Positions 8,367 through 20,300 of a stretch of DNA of 64,000 nucleotides are shown here, one piece after another. The stretch spans positions 1 to 64,000 of IMG/VR virus record IMGVR_UViG_3300031705_000002; one strand, written 5' to 3'. How positions within the stretch are numbered: the stretch's first letter is position 1; each line of letters starts with the position of its first letter. The notes under the pieces are model-generated. The model ran no database searches, had not been told where the DNA came from, and saw only the letters and a list, made by a program, of their open reading frames with translations. Made by a program: the position numbers and the translations under genes. The stretch is from a virus.

Positions 8367-11300
8367 TTAACATTTAAAGTAAGTTTCCATTGTTTGGATA
8401 AAGCCTGCAAGTGCAGGATTAGTAGTAGCTGGTAACACTAAGACAGCGTTATCATTTGCATCTATCAGAGCTTTTAATCCACTAAGCATAGCATCATAAG
8501 TAGCTCCAGGGATAGCCTGCGCATCTACTGGTCCCAAACCTAGCAAAGATACTAAGAATTTCTTCTTAGGACTCTTTTGCATTGTATTATTTAGATTTCC
8601 AATTTGAGTTATAAAGTCTTGTAATGTTGGCGCGGCATCTTTAGAGGCCTTAACCGGTACTGATACTAAACCAGGTTTAGCTGTGTACGTTCTTCCAACT
8701 TCCAATCCTTTAGCTTTTGCTATAGAGGACAGACCATTTAAACTTCCATCTTGATTAGTGGATATTACAGGGATACCATCTAAAGAGAATATATCACCCT
8801 GTACAACCTTTTGTCCTGAAGCCACTTTCGGGGCAACATTAATAGGTGTAGGCTCTAAAGGTTGAAGTATGTCTTTAAGATTTCTATCTGCAGTTTTAGA
8901 CGTCCAATCTATATTATCTCTCGTAATGTTGTTCTTACGAATGATAGAGATAGGTTTAGCTAACCCATATTCCTTCAAGAACATTCCATCTCCTAGTGTA
9001 GGTATCTGTACCCACTTAACTGTCTTCCACTCTCGCGGTGCGTTAGCATAAGATTTACCTTCATCTAACCATTGTATCAACAAAGCTTGATTCTCTAGCA
9101 TTCCTGGAGCCAGTTTGAATAAGTAAACCTCTTTTATGCTTTGGCTTCTCTTCTTCTTTAGCTTCTTCTCTTCAACGCTAAGCGACGTATCTTCTAATTC
9201 TACAGTTATGTAGTCTTTTAAGATACCCTTTGTAGGCATAGGACGAGAAGATATATTTCTATTTACAGTAACCTCATCCTTTTTTAACTTCTTGTACTGC
9301 CCCATAGACATAGCCTCATAATCCTCACGTGTAAGGAATTGAGTTTTAAACCTCTCTACTGCAAATTCATTTTTATAATTATTTCTAATGAATTGCTCAG
9401 AGAATACGCTTAAGTCTTGTTGGCCAGGATTAAATAAGAAGTTCTTAATGATAGGTTGAACTACTCTCATGTAGTGTTCTGTAGGTATAATATCTAAGAA
9501 CGATATAGGAGATGTCATTTGACCCGACTGTAAGATGATGAACTTAACAATGTCATCAGCTAGGGCAGGATCCTTATCCATAAGGATTTGGAAGTCCTCT
9601 ATTAGTACGTTTCTATCGTACGACGTAAGACGTTTAGAGAACTTCTTAAGATTCTCTATACGGAACTTAGTATCTGTAGGATCGTACTTCTGTAGTATAG
9701 GGAATAGCTCATTAAGAATCAACGACTTTTCGTTACTCTTACGCATTTCATCCTTCATGTGCTTGATACGTCTAGGTAAACTAGGAGTACTTTCATTCCC
9801 CTGGAATAATCTAGATGCATGTGTGAAAATCTCATTCCCCTTGTCACCAACGGTAGACAGTATGAAGGATACAAAGTTATGCTCCACTAAATCTCCGTAC
9901 TTAGCTTTATCTTCTAACGATAATGAACGAGTCATTACACGGATCAATAGATTTGATACTACCTCCTTAGCGTCCTCATCTTTATCAGACATAAATATGT
10001 CGTTAAAGATTTGGCCACCTTCTCTTTGTGCATCCTCGAAACTTCTCTGGAAACTTTCTTCCAAGTACTTGTCAAGGTTGTTAAACTTGTTGTCCATTAT
10101 TAATGTAGACAATTGAAGGTCTCTAATACGAGTTTCCATTCTACTCTTAGAAGTCATACCACCACGATCACCTAATACTGCTTGCGACAGTTGAGATAAA
10201 GGACCTGCAATATTTACTGATACCGAGTCATATAGATCCAGCATATCAATCTGTGCTAAGTAGTAATCATGTATTTCCTCTTTTGTAAGGGCAGTCAAAC
10301 CTACTGCTTCTGCTATAGATTTACCTGCTGTAATAGCATTCTCATACGCAACCAGTTCAGAAGTTCTTTTTAGTAAAGTCTCTAACTCTTCTATAGTACC
10401 AAACCCTGCGCTTGTAGGCGTATACCCTTCAGGCATGTCAGGACTAAATGAGTTTATTTCTTCTTTAACTTTTTCAATTACATCCTCTCTCTTTACCCCA
10501 GGTAAATCAGTTTGCATTGCTACATACCTAGTTAGACCTCCTTGGGTCATGTATCTTGTTACATACTCTAATGGTACTCCTACTCTTAGTAGTCCAAAGT
10601 ATGCTCCGGCAGTTATCAAGTTAGCATTTATGTCAAATACAAATGGATCATTTGCAACATCTACGAATGCATTAATGAATTCACCAATAACCTCTGAAAT
10701 ATAGTTGGTACCTGTAACGTCTTTAGCGTATCCTACGCCGTAAGATACGTTTCCGTCTGCATCTATGATAGCTTCGTGGTGTGGGAAAGGAATACCAAGT
10801 AGTTCTTTTGCTCTTAACGCTAACCCAGCACGTTGTGCCTTTATTTGGTGCGTATTAGTAACAGCTGCTACCCCTAATGCTTGTTTACCTACCCAGAATC
10901 GTGTACCCATCTCTTGGATGTATTCAAATTCCATAAGCTTAGAGAAGTCTATCTTTTCTTGTGACTTTCCTTGAACACCTCTTACCTCATTAGCCTGACC
11001 TTTAAGTCTATCTGCTCCTACTGGACGGATAAGCTGCTCGAAGTTCATTGGGTGTAACACAATCTCTCTAGATTTAGAAAGTATAGCATTATCAATTGCT
11101 TTTTGAGCGTTTTGTCTCTCAATAGAGATAGTTGGGTTCTTTTTAGCAAGGTCAGTAGTTAAAGCACCTTCTAGCTGCTTGTCCATCTTTTCAAAAAGAC
11201 TTTCAATTTTACTAAGTTGACTTTGAAGACTAACATCTGCTCCCGCATCATCTACTCCTATTGTTTTGATAAGTTTAGAAAGCTCTATACCTATCTCATA

Positions 11301-14300
11301 GTCTAAATTATCCTTTTGATTAGCATTAGCTTTTCTCTTCTGCGCGTAGAGCTCATCAATTCTTTGTAGAATTTCTTGATTCTCCACAGTCTGAAGATGC
11401 TCTCCAAGCTCAATCTTAGTGTCCTTAAACTGATCAGATAGGGCCTGGAATGCCTTTACAGCACTTTCCTTGAATCCTAATGTATCTAAAAGTAACTTGT
11501 ACTTTCTAGGGTCATGCTTTCTTAGTTGTTTAACTCTTACTTCTACACTAGACCCCGTGTCTAAGAATTTTATTCTAGTTAACTTATTTTTACCTTTGTT
11601 CCACTCATAGTTAGGGAAGTATAAGGTCAATTTATCAATATCATAATCGGAACCAGCTTTCACAACAATCTCAGAAGGTGTCATAATAGCCTCACCTGCA
11701 GATTCAGGTAAGAACCCTTTGATAACTATTGCATCTATAGAGTTAAGCGCTGATGTTGGGATACGGTATCCAAAAATCTCTAAGAGATCTGAGTTACCTA
11801 TCTTTTCACCGTCTTTGTAGATTCCATCTTCTCTTACCTCTACATTCTCACCTATAAGCTGCTTGAAGTAGTGGGGAACCATAACTTCCATAGCCATTGT
11901 CTCACCATCTTCTCTTCTGTAGAACTGTAAAGCCTCTACATTTGCTCCAAATGAATGTTTGTCTTGGTATATTGTAGGAATACGCTGTGCTTCAAACCCT
12001 GTAGAAGCTACCTGTACCTTAGATGCACCAAATGTTTTGTATCTGATAACTCTGTTGGCTGCTAAAGAATATAATAAATTCTCTATTTGAGGCTTATTCC
12101 CTAGTAAATCTAGTACCCTAGTTTCAGAAGCTAAGAACTCTTCAAGTCCCTCTACATAAGAGTCAGACATGTCTCTACTTTTTGCTTCCTGCATAAGTAG
12201 CTCTGTAAGTTTCTCAGCACCTCTGTCATCTACATAGTATCCGTTCTCGTCGCTTTCTATTCCAAGGTCCTCAAGTAGTAGAGCAAATTGAGCATCTACT
12301 GTTTCATTCTCTAGTCTAGTAAGCGCTTTATCAAGTTTGACAACATCTTCATTAACAACTGCCCCATTATCGTACGCATTCGACGCCAATAAAGCTCTCT
12401 GTTGTGTACCTCTTACAGTTTTGTCCTTAACTTTTTCGCCCATCTCTACCTGAATACCCATGTACTCATAGTAAAGCTCTTGAACATTTGCTCCTTTGAT
12501 TCCTTCGTAGATACCAGTCTCGTCGTAGAAGTTATTAGCCTCTCCGTTTTTATCAACTATAGCACCTATCTTTACACCACTCTTAAATACAGTAAGGCCC
12601 ACTTGGTTCTTTTGCATATCGCTATACATACGAGCAAGGTTACTATCAGGACTCACAGATTCCATAAGTGATGGGAATAATGGTAGTAATGAAAGTTTAT
12701 AGAATGCTGGACTATATATTTTAGAGTTATATGTAGGACCGTAGTACTGAGGTTTTAGTGGAGTAAAGTATGCTACTTCTTCAGCATTTAACTTGTCTCC
12801 GGCCTGTAGCTTAGCGTACGCCGCTCTTTGATTAGGCGTAATGTCACCTACTCTCTCTAAGAATTCCATATACTCATCTATAGTGATATACCCTTGGGCA
12901 TCACCTTCCTCAAACTCTAAGTATCCCTTTAAAGTTTGGTATACTTCTTCTGTTTTAGGATCTACAGCTGTTGCAGGGTTTAGAAGTTTCGCTTGCATAG
13001 CAAAAGGATCTGCACCTAGAGATTGTGAGTAGTCTATGAATGTTGAATCAGCGATTCTACCTTTTACATCTTTGTATACAGTAGTACGAAGTCTTCCATC
13101 CGGACTCTTACCATCTAATCTCTTGTAGTTTCTAGATAACCATTCATTAACCTTGGCGCTAACATCTGCAAACTTCTTAGGACCGTGAGGACCAGAAGTA
13201 CGCTTGAAGTATGCATTCGCTTTAAAGAATCCAACATCACCTAAGATTAATACAGTCTGCTCTATGTTACCTACCAGAGAGATCATGTTGAATCTTTCTA
13301 CGATATTGGTAACATCTCTTTTTGTTAGTAGCTTTTCCTTAAGACCTTTCTCTGAGATAAGCCCTGCAGGCATACCCTTTAAAACGTCCTTATGTAGTCT
13401 AGTACCAAAGTTATCACCGTTATCATAAAACAGTTTAGTTTTAACACCCTCACTAATCATTGTGGTATTACGACCCTCTAGGTATTTTATAATGCCTGCA
13501 TTAATAGCAGTCTTATTATCCTCTAAGTATTGATCTATACTGTCTACATTTATAGCGTTTAGATCAATTACATCCTCCAGGTAGCTAAATAACCTAAGTT
13601 TGTTCTTATTATCTTTGTAGTCTGATACATTGTTACCAGCCTCTATCTTAGCTTTATATATCTCCATTCGAAGATACTTTGTCATCTGCGTAACAAACGC
13701 CGCCCTAGTTTTAGGCATTGAGTTGAAGATAGATTTACCTTCCTCATTCTTCTGTGTAAGATCGAATACAAATTCAGTCTTCTTTTCAGAAGCTCTAATC
13801 ATAGGAATTATACCTTGCATTATAGCTGCAAACTCTGTATTAAATCTACGTCTTGGGGATGCATTCTCAAACACATTACCAAATCTGCTAGATTTCTTTT
13901 TAATACCATTTATACTTCCTAGGCTAATTTTCATACCCTGTATAGCACCCTCTAAAAGTAAAGAACCTTGAACAGATTCCTTTATGTTTCCAGCTTGGTC
14001 TAATAAGAAGTCAGGTATCTTACCATTGTTAAGTCTACCTACAATATTTGTAGCAAAGTTATTCAGTATTATAGAGTACACAGTTTTACCCTCAGCATTT
14101 TGAAACTGAAGATCAATTGTTTTATCCGTACGCTTAGCTTGTATCTCTATGATTTTCTTGATACGAGTATATGCACCACTTTGTACATTGTAGAAATCTT
14201 CTATACTTTCGTTAGATTCCCCTAGTTTTATCAACTCAGGTATAACCCCTTCCACAGCATTTTCATAGATAGAGTTCTTTTCTATCATAGTTAAGCTATC

Positions 14301-17300
14301 TCTATCTGTAAAGATGATACCAAAGTTCTCCAATAGATCTATCACGTCGTCCGCCGAGAACGTACCTGCTCCTACAAAGTCATTTAAGCTTAAGCTTCTC
14401 TTTCCAATTTTCATTTTCTTGGAAGTATCAACTAACATCTCTTCTGTAGAAGGATCTTTCTTGAATGGGCCCTTGTTTAAGCTGAAGATCTCCTTAAGGT
14501 TACTTCTAAACTCCTCGATAAGAAGAGCTGACTCTCTATCTGCGTTAGCTTTTATGAATCTGATGGAGTTATAGTTCTCACCTCTTGAGTCATCCTCAAT
14601 GATAGCCAACATATCCTCACTGTTAAATTTGTGGAACTGTTGTCTGAACTGTCTTTGCAACTTAAACTCATTAGGACTTAAAGCCTCTGAAGACTCATTA
14701 GCTTTTAACCTATCTACAAGGAAAGAGATAGTACCCTTTCTTCCGCCTACGTCCCCAAACTCTGGGTGCGACGATTTAAGAGCTTCTAAACTTGCGATCT
14801 GATCCTCGAAGGATTCAGTACCTGCTAGCTCTCTCATTACTAGGTTGAAGAATGGTCTGTAATCTACAAGCCCAATTGAATGAACTGAATTTACATTCCT
14901 ATTACTTCTACTTGCTGGTAATGTTGCGATAAGTAACTTAACTAATGCAGGTGCTAATTCTTTAGCATTAACTTCATTAGCTTCATTGATGTTGTAACTG
15001 TCTCTAAACTTAGTAGATTCTTCCTCTACCTTACCTTGGAACTCTACTTTGAACTGCGTTAACCAATCGAACATGCTTTCTTTGATCTCAGCTCTGTTCT
15101 GATCTATCATACGCATCATATCCATGATTCCAGAGGCCTCTGCCGAGTTCTTTGGAAGCGCCTGATATGTTTTAGCTAAACTACTTAAACGTACGTTAAA
15201 CGCCTCGTTTATAAGTCTACCAACTTCCTTGGATCTAGCCTCAGAATGTTGTCTATCTGCTAACTCTAACAGGTCCTGTAGAGTTAAGTCAGTTTGTATC
15301 CCAGTACTGTTTGAGAAAAAGAACCCAAAGGTATCTGCGATTAAGCTTTCTACTAAATCTTTACTCACTCCTACTGACAGTTTGGCCCCATTTTTAAGTA
15401 GTATCCTCTTGTCGAGCGACGTTTCAGACTCTGCACTAGCAACCGGGTCACTGAATGTATTGTTTTGTATAGCTGTAAAGAATTTTTGAAGTCCTTCTTG
15501 CTCTTGCTTAGTACCTCTCCCTAACATATTGTTAAAGAAATCCTTAAGCGATTGGAAGAATCTCTGTATTAGAGTTCTTTCCTTACCTGCTTTATCACCT
15601 ATCTTATAGTTACCATCAAGTAGCATGAAAGTTCTAAACTCTTCTGCTAGTGATTCCTCTACATTATCAGTGATACCTGTAAGTTTACTGTACGCTTCAA
15701 ACACTTTTGCCTTAGTTTCAGGTGTAGTGAACTTACCCATAACAACGTGGAACGCCTCATGGTAAGTTGTACCCTGTACAGCTAGCTCAGATATTAATAC
15801 ACGTGCAGCATTTAAAGTTCTACCGTATGCTTTACCACCGATTAGTCCCTCAATAACCTTTATAGGTATACCAGGGAACTTAGCTTCAAACCACGCTTTC
15901 TCTTTTGCTATATCAGCTTTCTCATACTTCTCAGTTACTACTTCTGCAAGTAGGTTCTGAACTTGGTCCTCAGCTGCTTGATCGTTAGGATCTTCACTTC
16001 CTATGCCTAGCATGCTGTTTAGGAATGCCTCATTTTCAGCATCCAACCCTAGAGCGCCGGTTGGTTCTATAGGGGTCGAGTCTGCTATGACCTCTTTCTC
16101 TATAGTTGTAGGGTTAGTTACAACTGTAGGATCGAGTACTATGTTTTCAATTGTTAAGTTTCCTGTAATCTGAGGAGACAGTTGTTTTAAGCTTTCGAAT
16201 GAAGGCGTAAAAGATGCGCCGTTAAGCACTGCCATAGAATTCGTAGATTCTACAAGCTTTTTAACACCTTCCGGAACATTGTCAGGATCTATAAACTCAA
16301 GTACGTTATTACCACCTGTTCTAGCTATCTTGTATTTAACTTGAACACCTGCGGCATTAGTATAAACTAAGTCATACTGAGTACCTTGGGTCATTTGATT
16401 AGAATCTATTGCTGTAGACTCTGCATCTTGTGTATTTGTTTCAGCTACTGGTGGCGCTGGTGTAGGATCTGCGTTAGGAAGTTGATTTTTAAATGCATCA
16501 ACATCTGTTCCCTCTGTAGGCTCTGACTGTTGTATAACAGGCTTCTGAACAGGCTTTACTTCCGGTGTCTTTGTATTAAACTTTAGATATGTGAACTTGA
16601 ACTGTGTAAGGTTTACATTGTCCGTGTCTTCTTGCACTAAAGCAGTACCTAAAGGAGCGCCGTTATGGTCTCCCTCTCTAGGTCTCATTAAGTAATCTTT
16701 ATAGTTGGTATAAGTTTCACCTTGTACGTAATTTCCTTCAGCGTCAATTGTGAATTCTGTGTACGGCGCTTGGGAATCCCCAATAAGCTTCTTATCTATG
16801 TTGTGAGTTTTGTTCGCTAAGAACTTTCTTAGAACTTCTACATTTGCCTCGTTATATAAAGGAACTGTAACCTCTCTCATGGACCCTGTTTCCGGATCTC
16901 TACCTTTTTGTATGGTAACTCCTTGAGGGTCTAGGGTTCTGATGTCCATTTTAACTCCTCCAACGTACAACATCTCTATTCCACCTTCCATACGTGTATG
17001 GATATTGAACCTTGGATTGTGTGCAAAACCGTCCCATCTACCAAACTTGATTATCTCTTTAAGGTATTTGAATACGGACTGGTTGTCGCTTCCTTCTATA
17101 ACTTCTGCATTCTCCTTTACTCCAGGATCTAGTGACATTATAGCTCTACCATACTTGGTAAGCACTTGTATAACAGTCTCAATCTCCGTGGCATTAAGGT
17201 TTCTCTTCTCCATTCTTACTGGACGACCTTTATGCACAGCATAAATCTCTCCTAGAATAGCTTTAAAACTTGTACCAAACTCAGCCATTGATGTACCCGT

Positions 17301-20300
17301 AGCAATCCTAAGTGGAATACTAGCTATGCTTTCTAAGGACTGGGTAATTCTACCTAGTACAGAGTTTTTAGGGAATACATATCTGTTAGATTTAGATCCC
17401 TCACCTCTTACTTTAGGTGCGTAGTGTGGCATCCCTTTACTGATACCTGATAACTCTAAGTATACATTTTTACCTTTCTCTTTAGATCCAATTAAGTTTC
17501 TTAAAGCGATATGGTTATCTGTCAACTCTTTATGTAACGCTATCTTTTCTGCTGCTTCTAGTTTACTAGAAAAATATTCAACAGGTTTTGGAAGCATCAT
17601 AGAAGTATACACCAAATCATCACCCATCTTTATAGGTAAGCCTGTTTTTTGGTAACAAACAACTAGTATAATATCTTTCTGACCGTCCACATCTGGGTAG
17701 AAGTCATTATCTGTTAAAGCTTCAAACGGATTATTATCCTTAGTAACAGCTATCACCTTATAGGCTCCAGATGCTACAACTTTATTACTAAGACTGTCTA
17801 CAAACTTAAAGAACGTTCTCTGTGAAGGAGACATGTGTTTAGGGTCTAGATTATCTGCTTTATCAGCTCTATCTATACCTGCAGTTTTGTTATACCCAAC
17901 AGTAGCAAGATCAGGTTTATAGTTATCATCCTTAACCTCTTGCTCTTGCGCATTCTGCTTGTCCTCTAATGTAGAGTCTGGGTCTATTCCAAAGTCTTCT
18001 GGGTCATCCTGGAATACCTCTTCCGTGGATGTAGCCTCTGACTCTTCTTGTACTTTATTTGCTAGCGTTCCTTTGGGAGCACCTCTAGCTATGTCTTCTT
18101 CTATTTGCTCTTCCTGATTTATAGCAGATAGTTTATCCTGTACAGCAGTGTAGTTTCTACCAAATATAATACTTCTCTGAACCTTGGACATGCCTCTATA
18201 CTTATTCTCAGCAAGTTGTAGTAAAATGTTCTCACGCTTCTTAGCCGCGGCTATGGTATTTTGTAAATCTGCAAGTTTCTCTTCCGTAGCAAAGAATTCG
18301 TCCTCCAAAAACTTTTGGTCTTCTCTGGCCTTCTCTATGGCAGGTAACTGTGCAAATAAATCCGGAGTAAGACTAGATTGTATCGCGTATAGTGCAGGAT
18401 ACTTCTGTCTCTCCTCATTAGTGTACTTTGTGATGGACTCGTAAGTAGGCTCTACTCCAGGGTTAGCTGCTCTAAAGTCATTGATTACTTTTAACAGTCT
18501 ATCTTCCTTAAGAATTCTGTTAAGTACATCTTTATAATCTTGAAGCTTTTGGATGTCATCCGATAGTACATCTACCTGTAGCATAATCTCCTCAAGAGCC
18601 TGCTCTGTTCTAGACACACTTGCCGCTGCATTAGTTGTAAGCTCAGATTGAGTGCTTAACTTTTGAGTACCGTCTTTTTGTAAGGTAGTACCAGAAATAT
18701 TAAGGGCATCTAATCCCTCAGCTTTAACCTGCTTTTCTAGCTCAAGTTTTTCTTCCATACTTAAGTTCTGAGAAGTCTCAGTAGCCTTAAGCATCTTATC
18801 TAAAAATACTTGATTCTCTTCTAATGTAGTCTTATCTGCTAAAAGTTTATCTCTTAACGCTGATACCTCTACCTGTAAGTCTGTTGCAATTTTAAGCTCT
18901 TCCTCTAGTTGTTTTGTAGATACAAATCTACCTTTAGAATCACGGTTGTTTTTCTTCTTACTTAGGCGCTCTGATATGTAGCCTATAGCTTTCGCTAGTC
19001 TTACATCTAAAGCTTCAATAGCTTCTGCAGCCTCTTGAATCTTCTTAACGTTAGTAGATTGTATTCTCTGTACAGCTTCCTTTACTTTTCTACGCTCTAT
19101 ACCTCGTTGATCTAATTGTTCAACAAGCGCTGCAGTTCTAGTACCATTGTTAAATATTACTTTTGCAGGTATTTGGTCTGTACCATCTTTTACGTTATAT
19201 AAAGTGTTAGGGTCTAGGAACTTATACGTCTGTAAGTTTTTACCATCTCCGTCAACATCTACCACAAACTCATCCTCACGAGAAGCCTCAAAAAGCTTTT
19301 CCATATCACCGTCACGGATAGCCTCTTCCTTCTCCATCTTTACTCGCTCTTCTTCATCTTTGGATTTCTGATCCATAAAGAAGTCAACCATTTGAAGGTA
19401 TTCTTGCTGTCCTTGTGTTGTAAGTAGTAAATTATAATTAGTCAAGAAATCTTGACGTCTTTGACGTACCATTCTTAAGTCACGCAGAAGAGCTTTAACC
19501 TCTTCCTGCTTATCAAGTTTGCCTGCTTCAGTAGGGTTTTTCTTCTTCCACGCCTCAAGTAATGCTTCGTCTTCTTCTGTGTTGCTGAAAGGATCTTTTC
19601 CTACCTCTCTGTCGAGTACTGGTGCAACGTTCCCTTTACCATCACCTTCTAATCCGGCAGCTTCAGTTCCTCTTAATTGATCGTACAAGCTAGAGTTTTT
19701 ATCAGTGCGCATAGATCCGTCTGTGATCTCATCAATCATATTACTGATCTCTTCCTCTCTCTTATCTACGTTCTCAATAGTAGAAGCTGCATGTATTAAG
19801 CCTCTACGTACTTTATCATTCTCACCTATGTATGCTTTATCTACAGCTTTTGTAGCTGCTTTAATTTTTGCTGCCTTACTTAATGCAGACGAGACTACTT
19901 TCTCTTTACGGTCTGCAATCTCATCCGAGCTAAGATCTTCATTTTCATATCCAAACTCCTGCACGAACTCTTCGTCAGACATATTACGAACCTCTTCCAT
20001 TTCGCTTTTAATATCATTGTAGAACCCACCCTCTATTCTAGAGTGTATGTAGCTAAATAGTGCGTCGTTCTCTAGGTTCTTATACGCAAACATGTTGTTC
20101 TCTGCTAATGCAGCATCCATCTGTTCTTGTAAGTTAACCTGTTCTGCGTAGTTGTCAAAGTTTCTTTTAACTGCAGCTACAGCAGAAGGGTTTTTATTCA
20201 TGTACTTGGTAAGCTTATCTATGTGCTCTCTTCTTTCTAGGCGATCTTTCAATCCGTCCCATACACCACCTTGCATACCATCAAACTTACGCTTACCTTC

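Noticed and set aside
9535-10116. A 193-residue open frame on the plus strand inside the giant polymerase gene
   Set aside because: Antisense shadow with Ser/Leu-rich composition and no start context or motif.
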